From: Arcobacter_B sp049472135
GTDB lineage: Bacteria > Campylobacterota > Campylobacteria > Campylobacterales > Arcobacteraceae
Assembly: GCF_049472135.1 (NCBI RefSeq)
Contig: NZ_JBMOVV010000004.1
Span: forward strand, 124,001 to 188,000
Direction: 5' to 3'
Length of the DNA: 64,000 nucleotides
Part shown: positions 51,603 through 61,028 of the stretch, piece by piece
Layout: the number at the start of each line of letters is the position of its first letter
Position numbering within the stretch: the first letter of the stretch is position 1
Notes under the pieces: generated by a model
The model's database searches: none
Told to the model about the DNA's origin: nothing
Seen by the model: only the letters and a program-made list of their open reading frames with translations
Program-made: the position numbers and the translations under genes

Positions 51603-52685
51603 ATGAATCTAATAGATTTTAACTATATAAATACAAAAGATAAAGAGCTTACTAAGCTTTTTATCAACTCAAAAGATATCAAAAAATATATTTTAGGTAT
51701 AAATAAATTTGGTAAAGCCGTATCAAAACATATTGAGGTTGATGGAATAATAGATGATTTCACAAGAGTTCAAAGTTCAAGAAAAAAAGATATCCTAAAG
51801 ATAGAAGACGTAGCTAAAGAAAACTCTATAATCTTAAGTGTTTCTACGGGTAGTCCACTTGAAGTAAAAAATAGATTAGATGAACTTGGATATAAAAACT
51901 TTAATTATCTTAGTTTTTTCAATTATAGTAAACTACCCTTACCTGCACCTATATTTATGGATGATTTTAAAGAAGATTTTTTAAAAAATAAAGAACAATA
52001 TAAAAAAACATATGAACTTTTAAAAGATAAAAAATCAAAAGAAGTTTTTGAAAAAGTAATAAACTTCAAAATAAGCTATGATTTAGAGTTTATGCAAGGT
52101 TTTACAAATGACCATGAAAATCAATACTTCGATAAAGAAATAGTTCCTTATATAAAAAATATAAACTTCTTAGATGGAGGAGCTTATGTTGGTGATACCT
52201 TAGAGTATATACTTAAAAACTATCCTGATTATAAAAAAATATATTGTGTAGAGCCAAGCTTACTTCATATAAATATAGCAAAAAGAGAAAACCCAGATTT
52301 AAAAAATGTTGAGTTTATAAATTGTGGGATAGGAAATAAAACTCAACTTATAGAAGATAAGCTAGATGAAGTACAAAACAATTGTAAGCATGACTATCAA
52401 ACACAAAATATAAACACAATAGATAAGCTTATCAAAGAAAAAATAGACTTTATCAAACTTGATATAGAAGGTGATGAAATAAAAGCCCTAGAGGGTGCGA
52501 AAGCAACTATAAAACAATATCACCCTATCTTAGCTATATGTGTTTATCATAAAGCAAGTGATTGGTATGAAGTACCAAATTTGATACTTGAAATACGTAA
52601 AGACTATGATATATACCTTAGACATTATATGGAAGGTATTTATGAAACAGTGATGTATTTTATACCTAAAGATAGTAAAGTCTAA
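51603..52685 (+). CDS. FkbM-family methyltransferase
   Basis: 360 residues. An N-terminal Rossmann-like region (about 25-120) precedes a class I SAM methyltransferase of the FkbM type: INFLDGGAYVGDTLEYI, IYCVEPSLLHINIAKREN and DFIKLDIEGDEIKALEGAKA. Such enzymes methylate glycan, polyketide or peptide hydroxyls and are common beside surface-polysaccharide genes in Campylobacterota, but no such cluster is here. It starts three bases after the DUF234 gene and ends convergently, overlapping the PliI-type gene by four bases. Confidence 0.85.
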   Translation: MNLIDFNYINTKDKELTKLFINSKDIKKYILGINKFGKAVSKHIEVDGIIDDFTRVQSSRKKDILKIEDVAKENSIILSVSTGSPLEVKNRLDELGYKNFNYLSFFNYSKLPLPAPIFMDDFKEDFLKNKEQYKKTYELLKDKKSKEVFEKVINFKISYDLEFMQGFTNDHENQYFDKEIVPYIKNINFLDGGAYVGDTLEYILKNYPDYKKIYCVEPSLLHINIAKRENPDLKNVEFINCGIGNKTQLIEDKLDEVQNNCKHDYQTQNINTIDKLIKEKIDFIKLDIEGDEIKALEGAKATIKQYHPILAICVYHKASDWYEVPNLILEIRKDYDIYLRHYMEGIYETVMYFIPKDSKV

Positions 52686-53602
52686 TACTCTACTATCTTA
52701 TCAATTTTTAATTGCCAAGTAGCCTCACCTGCTACTAATTTATATTGGATTTGTTTTGTTTTTCCATTTTTTAGAGGGTATCTTCTTACTAAAGTGTTTT
52801 CAACTACTCTGAATTCATCATTTCCAAAATATGAAGAAAAAAACTCTTTATTATATTTTAGTGGTGCAAGATATATTTCACTCATTGAAACTGCTGCGTT
52901 TACACTATATGCAATTAATTTTCCATAAGTTTTACCTTCTATATTCTCATTTAAATATATATAGATTTCTGGATTTGTATCATTGTTTATATCTGCTATT
53001 TCACTAAATACTACTTGTCCTTTTATATCATGCACAAAAGGCTGCTTTGAGTATTTTAAATCATAAGTTTTTATTGTTAATTTATTATCAGAACTATCTA
53101 TATAGAATCTGTATTTGCCATAAGACAGACTATTAACATAAGCTCTTTTATCAATCTGTTCTTTATCTAATGACTTTTCATATTTTATATAATCACCTTT
53201 TATACTTCCTCCACCTGAACAAAAATAATATAAGGCTATTTCATCATCTTTTGTTTTACCTTTAAACTCTATTTTATTCTCAAAAACAAATAACTCTATT
53301 GTTTTTCCATCACTATAAAAATTGTATTTGTTTTTATCAACTTTGTATGCAAGTGTATCTAAAGTACAGGTAGGCTTTTTTCTATCTGCTCTTGAACGAA
53401 CTTTTACTCTTAAACTATTTTCATTATTCTTAGAAAGATTTACACTTACCCAGTCATAACCTTCATCTTTTTTTAAATAGCTTTCAGAGACATAATTTGT
53501 AAAAATATTTGTTGATTTAGTATCTACTTCTTGAACTTGCCTACTTAAAGAACAAGCAGTAAGAAGAAAAGAGATTGAAACTATAAATAAAAAGTTTTTC
53601 AT
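52682..53602 (-). CDS. Lipoprotein with PliI-type lysozyme-inhibitor domain
   Basis: 306 residues. The lipobox LLTAC gives acylated Cys17. An N-terminal domain (about 45-145) has two cysteines (CTLDTL and YYFCSGGG). The C-terminal half (about 160-306) matches periplasmic inhibitors of I-type lysozyme: SLSYGKYRFYIDS, IADINNDTNPEIYIYL, then VENTLVRRYPLKNGK and IQYKLVAGEATWQLKID. Such inhibitors protect against invertebrate-type lysozymes. The extra N-terminal domain is not part of classical PliI. Single gene. Confidence 0.82.
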   Translation of the reverse strand: MKNFLFIVSISFLLTACSLSRQVQEVDTKSTNIFTNYVSESYLKKDEGYDWVSVNLSKNNENSLRVKVRSRADRKKPTCTLDTLAYKVDKNKYNFYSDGKTIELFVFENKIEFKGKTKDDEIALYYFCSGGGSIKGDYIKYEKSLDKEQIDKRAYVNSLSYGKYRFYIDSSDNKLTIKTYDLKYSKQPFVHDIKGQVVFSEIADINNDTNPEIYIYLNENIEGKTYGKLIAYSVNAAVSMSEIYLAPLKYNKEFFSSYFGNDEFRVVENTLVRRYPLKNGKTKQIQYKLVAGEATWQLKIDKIVEY

Positions 53603-53670
53603 ATTAATCCTTATATAATTTTTACTATTATATTAGGATTAACTTTTAAAGTAGTTAAAGATGAAAATAA

Positions 53671-55500
53671 TTAAATTTCATCTAGCTTTTGCTGATACTC
53701 TTCTTCTATTTCATCTAATTCATGTTGAGTTATTTCTAGCTGTTCAAACATATCTTCAACTTGCTTTTCATTTTTAGTTACTATTTGAGAAAGCTCTATT
53801 ACTTTGCTATTATCACCTTCATTTGAAGCTTTTATAAGCTCTTCTTGTTGAGTACTAACTTCATCTTCAAGTTCCATGATTTCATTTTCTAATTTTTCTA
53901 GTTTTTTCTTTAAAGGTGAAGTTTTTTTGCTTCTTTCTTGTATTATCTGTGCTCTTAGCTTTTTGTTTTCTTTTTTATTTACTTTTGGAGCTGCTTTAGT
54001 TTTTTTCTCTTCTTCCTCTTCTTCCCAACCGATTTTCTCTAAGAACTCATCATATCCTCTATCAAAATAAGAAGCTGTTCCTTTTGAGAAGATAATAAGA
54101 CTATCACAAACTTCTCTTAAAAGCTCTTCTGAGTGAGTAACTATCAAACATGAACCTTTAAAGTTTTTTATAGCTTTTATTAAAGCATCAATTGATTGCA
54201 TATCAAGATGGTTTGTAGGCTCATCGAGGAAAAGTAAGTTAACATCAGTTGCAAGTATCTTTCCAAGCATTACCCTACTTTTCTCTCCACCTGATAAAAG
54301 AGAGATTTTTTTATTTATATCATCACCACTAAACATCATAGATCCAGCAATTCCTCTAACACTAGCTTCAGCTAATTTAGAATTTCCTAAATAAATCTCA
54401 TCCATTATTGTATTATTTGGATTTAAATGGTCTATATTTGTTTGACCAAAATGCCCCAATGTTGTTGATGTATGAAAATCAATTGTTCCACTAAGTTGCT
54501 TTAATTCACCTGCTATAGTATTTAAAAGTGTAGATTTACCCTTACCATTTTTACCAATAATTCCAATAGTCTCACCCTTTTTTAAAGCAAAAGATATATC
54601 TTTAAATAGTAAATTATTTTCATCATAACCAAATGAAACATCTTTTACATCTAATAAAACTTTTGAAGGTGTATCTTTATAATTAAAATCAAAATCTAAA
54701 GTAGCTTCATTTTGTAAACTTCCAAAGTCTTCCATTTTATCAAGCTCTTTTTGTTTTGATTGAGCTTGTGCTGCTGTTGATGCTCTTGCTTTATTCTTAG
54801 CAATAAACTCTTCTAACTCTTTTCTCTTTCTTTCATTACTAGCTTTTTGTTTTTCATAGTGTTCATCATTTGCTTCTAATTGAGCATAAAATTTATGTGT
54901 GTTTCCAGGAATAACTTCTAGGTTTCTTCTAACTAGACCCATTGTATGTGTAGTTACGCTATCCATAAAGTCCCTATCGTGAGTAATAATAATTACTTCC
55001 CCTTCAAAAGATTGTAAAAAACCTTTTAGCCATCTTAAAGATACAATATCTAAATAGTTTGTAGGCTCATCTAAAAGTAATAAATTTGGTTGTGTTACAA
55101 GAAGTTTAGCAAGATTAATTCTAATTTGATAACCACCTGAGAAGCTTTGAGGTGACTTATCTAAGTCTTCTTGAGAAAAGCCTAATCCAAAAAGGATTTT
55201 TTCTACTTTGTATACATTATATTTATCTTCCTCATTTAAAGCAGTAGCTCCCTCTTGTCTTACTGTATTTTCAGTAAATACTAAGTGCTGTTTTAAAGCT
55301 CCTATTTTATAACCTTTAGGAATATTTATCTCTCCATCATCTGGATGTTCTTCCCCTAAAATGATTTTAAACAAAGTAGATTTACCACTACCATTTCTAC
55401 CGACTAAACCTACTTTATTACCTTTATTTAGTCTAAAATTTAAATTTGTAAATAACTCTTTGTTTGCAAAGCTTTTTGAAATATTTGAAAGTTCTATCAT
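53671..55500 (-). CDS. ABC-F family ATPase
   Basis: 609 residues. Two ABC domains with Walker A GRNGSGKSTL and GKNGKGKSTLL, signatures SFSGGYQIRINLAKLL and LLSGGEKSRVMLGKIL, and Walker B LLLLDEPTNYLD / LLFLDEPTNHLD. They are joined by the P-site tRNA interaction linker (about 200-255) and followed by a long C-terminal coiled coil (about 505-609). No membrane domain. ABC-F proteins act on the ribosome; the C-terminal coiled coil suggests Uup or YheS type. Single gene. Confidence 0.92.
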   Translation of the reverse strand: MIELSNISKSFANKELFTNLNFRLNKGNKVGLVGRNGSGKSTLFKIILGEEHPDDGEINIPKGYKIGALKQHLVFTENTVRQEGATALNEEDKYNVYKVEKILFGLGFSQEDLDKSPQSFSGGYQIRINLAKLLVTQPNLLLLDEPTNYLDIVSLRWLKGFLQSFEGEVIIITHDRDFMDSVTTHTMGLVRRNLEVIPGNTHKFYAQLEANDEHYEKQKASNERKRKELEEFIAKNKARASTAAQAQSKQKELDKMEDFGSLQNEATLDFDFNYKDTPSKVLLDVKDVSFGYDENNLLFKDISFALKKGETIGIIGKNGKGKSTLLNTIAGELKQLSGTIDFHTSTTLGHFGQTNIDHLNPNNTIMDEIYLGNSKLAEASVRGIAGSMMFSGDDINKKISLLSGGEKSRVMLGKILATDVNLLFLDEPTNHLDMQSIDALIKAIKNFKGSCLIVTHSEELLREVCDSLIIFSKGTASYFDRGYDEFLEKIGWEEEEEEKKTKAAPKVNKKENKKLRAQIIQERSKKTSPLKKKLEKLENEIMELEDEVSTQQEELIKASNEGDNSKVIELSQIVTKNEKQVEDMFEQLEITQHELDEIEEEYQQKLDEI

Positions 55501-55555
55501 TAATCTTCTTTTCTATGAAATTAAGGACAGATTATATGAAATTATAAGTTAGAGA

Positions 55556-56362
55556 TTAATTATAGTACTTTTCATATAGCTTTTGTGTTATACCTTCTTT
55601 TTGCATATTTTCCAAAGCTTTTTGAAACTTATAAGCAACACTTGCTTTATCAATAACTATTGGAAGGTTTTCTATAGAAACCTTTTTAGATTTATCAAAA
55701 TTTGGGTTTTTAAAATATGAAAATTTGTCAGAGTTTAAAGAGAAACCTAAATACATAGGCTTATATCCACCGCAACAATCTTTATGAACTTTTAGATAAT
55801 CTATATTGTTCATTTTTATATAGTAATCAATTGAAGATTTATTATAAACATAAAAATCGTCTCTTTTTAATTTTATAAGATTAAAAGCCTTTTCTATACT
55901 TAACCTTGGCACTCTATGAAGTTTAATATGATCTAGTTCACTTAATCTAGCTTCAGTAGGACCACCAGCAGCTACTAATACCCTTTGTCCTAATAAATCA
56001 TTAAAACTTTTTATATCTGGAAACTCTTTTAAAGAAATACCAACATCACCACCAGGTAAACCATTTTCCATAAAATAGCTAAATTTTGTTCGAGGAGTTG
56101 TAAAAGTAAATCCTGGATAAAAATCTATTTTACCTTGTTTCATCTCTAATAAAATTCTTTTTTTAGGTTTTCGTACAACTTCAAGCTCATAACCAATTCT
56201 CTTAGCAGCTAGAGAATAAAGTTCTAAATATAAACCTGTATTATCTTTTACTCCACCAATTAAAGGTTTTCTTTCATCTTCTCTATATCCCATGATAAGT
56301 TTATTTGCATATGAAAAGTTTAATGTGATAAATATTAGAAGTATTATTTTTTGAAGTTTCAC
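55556..56362 (-). CDS. Periplasmic solute-binding protein, SBP_bac_3 type
   Basis: 268 residues starting at GTG 56362 (AGGATAA upstream). A signal peptide (about 1-19, ending FSYA) and a type 2 periplasmic binding fold follow: GLYLELYSLAAKRIGYELEV then MKQGKIDFYPGFTFTTPRTK are typical of amino-acid binders. Ligand unknown; there is no permease or ATPase nearby, so it may be an orphan sensor or scavenging protein. Confidence 0.8.
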   Translation of the reverse strand: MKLQKIILLIFITLNFSYANKLIMGYREDERKPLIGGVKDNTGLYLELYSLAAKRIGYELEVVRKPKKRILLEMKQGKIDFYPGFTFTTPRTKFSYFMENGLPGGDVGISLKEFPDIKSFNDLLGQRVLVAAGGPTEARLSELDHIKLHRVPRLSIEKAFNLIKLKRDDFYVYNKSSIDYYIKMNNIDYLKVHKDCCGGYKPMYLGFSLNSDKFSYFKNPNFDKSKKVSIENLPIVIDKASVAYKFQKALENMQKEGITQKLYEKYYN

Positions 56363-56421
56363 TATTTGATTATCCTATAAAATTTTAAAAATTATAGCAT
56401 ATTTATATTAGTATAAATAAA

Positions 56422-56449
56422 AAAAGGACAAGATTTCTCTTGTCCTTTT
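56422..56449 (-). terminator. Terminator after dapD
   Basis: Eleven-bp stem AAAAGGACAAG with its complement, loop of six, T-rich tail on the minus strand, 30 bases past the dapD stop. Confidence 0.8.
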
Positions 56450-56479
56450 AAGTGTTTTAGTTAAACTGTAATTTTTATA

Positions 56480-57667
56480 CTAGTGTAAGTCAGCGTTTAA
56501 TTTAACTTCTCTAGTCGATCTCATTGCAATTGTTTGACCAGTTGTAGAGTTAACTCTAAAGTGAACTCCGTTTACTCCTAAGAAATCGCTTCCTTTCATA
56601 GAAGTAGAGATCTCTTTATCTGGGTTTATTTCTTTTAACTGCTCAACAGCTTTTTCAGATAGGCTAATTTTAGTTCCTGGTAAAATTGTTACACCAGCAT
56701 CTAAGATACAACCATCACCTATAGCAGTCCCAGTACAAGAGTTAGCACCTAATAATGTGTTCTCTCCAATAGTTACAGGTACACCATCAGTTCCTGATAA
56801 TACACCAAGAATTGAAGCACCACCACCAACGTCAGAACCAGCTCCAACTTTAGCAGATGATGAAATTCTACCTTCAACCATAACAGCACCTTCAGTACCA
56901 GCGTTGAAGTTAATGTAAGCAGCACCTGGCATTACAGTTGTTCCAGCTGCCAATTGAGCTCCAAATCTAACTTTTGAAGTCTCTAAGATTCTTGTGTTAT
57001 CTGCAGGAATTACATGAGATAAGAATCTTGGGAATTTATCAACCATATCAATAGTTGGCCATTTGTCAGCTAATTTTAATGCAATTTCATTTTCTCTTAA
57101 CCAGTCTAATTCAATTGGTTGGTTTCCAACCCATGCACAATTATGTAATGCACCAAAGATTCCATTTAAGTTTAATGATCTTAAAGCTGCTTTTCCAGTT
57201 GATAAAGCATATAATTTTAAGTAAGCTGCTTCTACAGACTCTACTGCTGCATCTTCAAAAATAAATACAACTCTATAATCTTCAGCAGTTAATCCAGAAT
57301 CAATTGGTAATGAAGCTAATGTTGAAATAACTTGAACATTTTTGTGTGCTTCACCCTTTGCTTCAGGGATATAAGGTCTAAATGCTTCTACACATTCAGC
57401 TAAGAAAGTATCAGAAAGTTTACAAACTAATTCTGATTTTGAAGTATCAACATTTTCTCCAGCTACTTTAAGTGCATTTAATAATACCGCCGCACTTCCA
57501 TAGTTTTCTTCCCAGTTAATTAATGGGTAAGTTGCTTGAAGAACTTTTTCAGGGTTTGCTTGCCCTCTGTCAATTCTTGCAATACCAAAACCAACAGGGT
57601 TTTTATACCACTCTTGACCTTGAATGTCTTCTACTAATTTCTTGAAATCTTCTTTTGTATAAGCCAT
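56480..57667 (-). CDS. dapD: Tetrahydrodipicolinate N-succinyltransferase, long form
   Basis: 395 residues, longer than the 274-residue E. coli enzyme and typical of Campylobacterota. It succinylates tetrahydrodipicolinate in lysine and diaminopimelate synthesis. The left-handed beta-helix hexapeptide region (about 235-335) contains MPGAAYINFNAGTEGAVMVE, GAGSDVGGGASILGVLSG and TLLGANSCTGTAIGDGCILD. The start has TTAGGAGACATT upstream. Single-gene unit. Confidence 0.93.
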   Translation of the reverse strand: MAYTKEDFKKLVEDIQGQEWYKNPVGFGIARIDRGQANPEKVLQATYPLINWEENYGSAAVLLNALKVAGENVDTSKSELVCKLSDTFLAECVEAFRPYIPEAKGEAHKNVQVISTLASLPIDSGLTAEDYRVVFIFEDAAVESVEAAYLKLYALSTGKAALRSLNLNGIFGALHNCAWVGNQPIELDWLRENEIALKLADKWPTIDMVDKFPRFLSHVIPADNTRILETSKVRFGAQLAAGTTVMPGAAYINFNAGTEGAVMVEGRISSSAKVGAGSDVGGGASILGVLSGTDGVPVTIGENTLLGANSCTGTAIGDGCILDAGVTILPGTKISLSEKAVEQLKEINPDKEISTSMKGSDFLGVNGVHFRVNSTTGQTIAMRSTREVKLNADLH

Positions 57668-57755
57668 AATGTCTCCTAAAAATTTTGCCGATTATACAAT
57701 AACTTTACTAATATAAGATTAAAATAATCCTATTTCTTGATAATTAAATCTTTAT

Positions 57756-59603
57756 TTAATAAATAGTGTCCATATCTATAGTAGCCATAACAGAGGTAAC
57801 ACTATGTAGTGCTTCAAGCATAGCTTTAACATTTTTTGACCTTAAAACTATTTCATATCTATATTTATTTGCCATCTTAAAAATAGCGCACTGGCCAAAA
57901 CCAACAACTTCAATATTTGGATTTGATTTTAAAATTCTTACATATTTATCTAATTCTTCTTTTACTTTTATACCATTTGTATGAGAAAAAATAACTTTTG
58001 AAAGCTTTAAATATGGAGGGTATAATTCCTCTCTAAACTCTAATTCTGATTCTAAAAACTCTTTATAATTAGACTCATTTAGATAATAATCAAAAAACTC
58101 TTCATTTTTCGTCTGAATTATTACTTCCCCATCACCTTTTCTTCCACTTCTACCTGAAATTTGAATTAGTAATGACAAAGCTTTTTCCCTTGATTTATAT
58201 GAATTCATATTTAAAACAGAATCTATTCCCAAAACAACTGCAAGCTTCACATTATGGTAATCATGCCCTTTTGAAAGCATTTGTGTTCCAACTAAAATAT
58301 CAATTTCACCTTTGTTAAAATCATTTAATACAGTTTTTAACTGCTTATTTGTTTTTATTTCATCTCTATCAAATCTTTTTATATTTTTATTTGGGAATAT
58401 CTCTTTTAACTCTTCTTCTATTTGTGCAGTACCAACTCTTAGATTATGAATAATACCCGTGCCACAAGAAGGACAACTATCTGGTATTTGTTGAGCATAA
58501 CCACAATAATGACACTTTAAAGCTAAATCGTTTTTATGTAAACTCATAGATACAGAACAATAAGGACACTCAACTGATTTACCACAAGAAGTACAGATTT
58601 GATACTTAAAGTTAGCTCTTGTAGGTAAAAATACAATTACTTGATTTGAAGAGTCTAAAGTTTGTGAAATTTTATTTAAAATTTTAGGAGTCAAACAAGA
58701 CTCCCCATCATCAAAAATATATCTCTTTGAAGTATCATAAAAAGTTTTATCAAGTCTATAATATGGAATTTTTGCAAAAGAACTTGCTGATACAGTTGCA
58801 CTTCCTAAAATAAGTTGTATATCAAACTTTTTTGCCATATAAATTGATAAATCTTTTGTATTAAGTCTTGGCTTTGAATCACTTTTATAAGACTCATCAT
58901 GCTCCTCATCAACTACAATTAAACCTAAATCTTTATATGGTAAAAAAAGTGCTGACCTTGCACCAGCAATAAGTTTTACTTCTCCTACTTGAAGTTTTTG
59001 TAAAATCTCATCTTTTTTCTTTCTAGTGATTTTTGAATGCCAAATAGCAACGCTATTTCCAAAAACCTTTTCTAATCTTTTTTGCATTTGAGGTGTAAGT
59101 GATATTTCAGGCATTAATAAAACAGCTTGTCTATTTTGATTTAAATGTTCTTCAATAATTTTGATATAAATCTCTGTTTTTCCAGCACCCGTATTTGCAA
59201 AAAGTAAAGCTTGTTTTTTTTCATTTAAAAAATTATAAGCTTCTTGCTGTTCAGCTGATAATTCAATCTTACTATCAAAAGTTTCAAACTCTATACTTTT
59301 TTCAAACTCTTTTGTAAAAGGACTATAAACACTTAAAGCTTCACCTAAAGAGCAAACATAATATTGTGATACAAATTTAGCTACTTGTAGCATCTTTTCA
59401 TCGTAAAACTCATCTGTAATCTCTTCAATATTTACACATTTAAAACTTGGTTTTTCAACCTCTTTTACTACTACAGCTTCATTTAGTTTTTTTCTATTTT
59501 GTAATTTTACTAAGACTTTTGAGCCAAGGGCTAAACTCTTTTCACTTTGATAAGTCAAAGGATTTAAAGGAGATTTCAATAAGGCAAGTTCATAATAATA
59601 CAT
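57756..59603 (-). CDS. priA: Primosomal replication helicase PriA
   Basis: 615 residues (E. coli PriA has 732; the DNA-binding N terminus is short here). Walker A ANTGAGKTEIY (about 136-146), Walker B IVVDEEHDESYK, the zinc-binding region (CTSCGKSVECPYCS, later CHYCGY and CPSCGTG) and the C-terminal helicase motif LIQISGRSGRKGDG are present. It restarts stalled forks by loading DnaB. The start overlaps the pseudopilin stop by one base. Confidence 0.93.
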   Translation of the reverse strand: MYYYELALLKSPLNPLTYQSEKSLALGSKVLVKLQNRKKLNEAVVVKEVEKPSFKCVNIEEITDEFYDEKMLQVAKFVSQYYVCSLGEALSVYSPFTKEFEKSIEFETFDSKIELSAEQQEAYNFLNEKKQALLFANTGAGKTEIYIKIIEEHLNQNRQAVLLMPEISLTPQMQKRLEKVFGNSVAIWHSKITRKKKDEILQKLQVGEVKLIAGARSALFLPYKDLGLIVVDEEHDESYKSDSKPRLNTKDLSIYMAKKFDIQLILGSATVSASSFAKIPYYRLDKTFYDTSKRYIFDDGESCLTPKILNKISQTLDSSNQVIVFLPTRANFKYQICTSCGKSVECPYCSVSMSLHKNDLALKCHYCGYAQQIPDSCPSCGTGIIHNLRVGTAQIEEELKEIFPNKNIKRFDRDEIKTNKQLKTVLNDFNKGEIDILVGTQMLSKGHDYHNVKLAVVLGIDSVLNMNSYKSREKALSLLIQISGRSGRKGDGEVIIQTKNEEFFDYYLNESNYKEFLESELEFREELYPPYLKLSKVIFSHTNGIKVKEELDKYVRILKSNPNIEVVGFGQCAIFKMANKYRYEIVLRSKNVKAMLEALHSVTSVMATIDMDTIY

Positions 59604-60037
59604 TAAAAAAGCTCCTTACAAATATTATTTGGTTTTATACAAGTAAAGAAGTCATTTTTTAACTCAAATGAGATTTCACTACTTGAATTTAGTATATATA
59701 AATACTCATTTTGTGACTTCTTATACCAAAAGCCCTCTTCTTTTAAATGGCTATTTGTTGCTTTTAGAGGGTATTGTAAAACATTTGAAAAAAGCTTTTC
59801 ATTTGCTGTATTATCTAAAGCTAAATCTAATTTTTCAATCTGATTATAATCATTTTTTAAAACTTTTTGTTTTTTTAAATTAGTAATTCCATTTTGAATC
59901 AAAGCTACATCAGCTTTTAATTTTGTAAGATTTGTGTTTTCATTTATCAAGTTAAACTTTGTTATGGCAAAACTTAATATAATTGAAATTATAACTACGA
60001 CAATAATAATTTCTAAAATTGAAAAGGCTTTTTTCAT
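59603..60037 (-). CDS. Type II/IV pilin-like pseudopilin
   Basis: 144 residues. N-terminal MKKAFSILEIIIVVVIISII has the prepilin pattern with Phe at +1 and Glu at +5, but Ala instead of Gly before the cleavage site. A single hydrophobic helix (about 7-27) and a soluble domain with two cysteines near the C terminus (FTCIKPNNICK) follow, resembling the disulfide loop of pilins. No pilus gene is nearby; it is coupled to priA (TAATG) and follows two micro-protein genes by one base. Confidence 0.78.
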   Translation of the reverse strand: MKKAFSILEIIIVVVIISIILSFAITKFNLINENTNLTKLKADVALIQNGITNLKKQKVLKNDYNQIEKLDLALDNTANEKLFSNVLQYPLKATNSHLKEEGFWYKKSQNEYLYILNSSSEISFELKNDFFTCIKPNNICKELF

Positions 60038-60246
60038 TAAAACCTTGCTAGTTTATCTGATATTTTTTCAACTTCTTTTTTAAAAGTTGAATATTCTTGA
60101 GTAATTCTTATATAAGCTGCTAATAAATCTTTTGTATTATTCTCTTTATCTAGCTCTAAATATTTTGTTAATTGTGCTTCCATTTGCTCATCAACATTGA
60201 TAGTATATGCCATGTGATTAATATAAAATGTAATTTCTTTATTCAC
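60037..60246 (-). CDS. Small ZapA-like protein
   Basis: 69 residues from GTG 60246 with GAAGG upstream. KEITFYINHMAYTINVDEQM then a long helix (LAAYIRITQEYSTFKKEVEKI) has the beta-then-helix outline of ZapA, which promotes FtsZ bundling, though shorter. The assignment is tentative. It overlaps the ZapB-like gene by eight bases and the pseudopilin gene by one. Confidence 0.6.
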   Translation of the reverse strand: MNKEITFYINHMAYTINVDEQMEAQLTKYLELDKENNTKDLLAAYIRITQEYSTFKKEVEKISDKLARF

Positions 60247-60439
60247 TTCTTCGTGCCTTCGTTAATGTTAAAGTACTATCAATTCTTAGAAACATATCTT
60301 GATTATTACGAGTTAATTCATCATTATCATTTTTAAGAGTTTCTAACTCTTGTTTTAATGACTGATTTTCTAATTTCAATCTTTCATAATCGTGTAAAAT
60401 TTTATCAAGCTTAGTATTTAATGTCTCTATTATTTCCAT
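60239..60439 (-). CDS. Small ZapB-like coiled-coil protein
   Basis: 66 residues, a single coiled coil (LNTKLDKILHDYERLKLENQ then SLKQELETLKNDNDEL) resembling the ZapB family of cell-division coiled coils. The start at 60439 is ATG. First gene of the unit ZapB-like - ZapA-like - pseudopilin - priA. Only length and heptad pattern support the name. Confidence 0.6.
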   Translation of the reverse strand: MEIIETLNTKLDKILHDYERLKLENQSLKQELETLKNDNDELTRNNQDMFLRIDSTLTLTKARRSE

Positions 60440-60495
60440 AATGAGATTTTATCAAAAGTTTCCTACTAAGAAAGTTTAAAGAATTGTAGTTATGC

Positions 60496-60903
60496 TTATT
60501 TTTTCTCATTTATAAAGATTTTTGCTACTTGATATAACATAGCTACAGATTTACCCCATTGTGAAAAATCATCTGCATCTTCTAATGATATTTCAAATTT
60601 ATCACAAATTTTTTTAATAAACTCTTTTTCGTTTATATCAAAATTATTATCAATATGAATTAGTATCATAAGTTCTAGAAGTACTATTTTTTGGCTCTTC
60701 TTTGATTTAAAATGACTTAATACTGTTTCCAAACAAAAGTTATCTTCATCAAAAATATCAATATTATCAATACCCATTTCAGAACAATACTCTAAAATTA
60801 TTTCTTCTTCTTTTTCTCCAAAGTTTTTATCAATTCTTGCTAAATAGTGAGCAAGTTGTAAAAATGAAAATTTCTCTTTTGTTTCTAATTGCATTAATAG
60901 CAT
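60496..60903 (-). CDS. TerB/DjlA-like helical protein
   Basis: 135 residues, all alpha. SFLQLAHYLARIDKNFGEKE near the N terminus and LLELMILIHIDNNFDINEKE in the second half resemble the two D-x-x-x-x-x-E-E repeats of the TerB fold, which binds metal at acidic residues. No tellurite genes are nearby. Function unknown; it may be a cytoplasmic calcium- or zinc-binding adapter. It lies 56 bases upstream of the ZapB-like gene. Confidence 0.65.
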   Translation of the reverse strand: MLLMQLETKEKFSFLQLAHYLARIDKNFGEKEEEIILEYCSEMGIDNIDIFDEDNFCLETVLSHFKSKKSQKIVLLELMILIHIDNNFDINEKEFIKKICDKFEISLEDADDFSQWGKSVAMLYQVAKIFINEKK

Positions 60904-60988
60904 TTACATAAATTCCTAAATAGTTTTTTAATTATTATAAATATTATATTATCTGATAGTTAATAGTTGTTAAATAATAGTTTATAAA

Positions 60989-61017
60989 AATAGTAGCCGT
61001 ATTTTAGCTACTATTTC
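60989..61017 (-). terminator. Terminator after the liv operon
   Basis: Ten-bp stem AAATAGTAGC with its complement and a nine-base loop, 11 bases past the livF stop; T-rich on the minus strand. Confidence 0.7.
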
Positions 61018-61028
61018 TTTTTTAAAGT

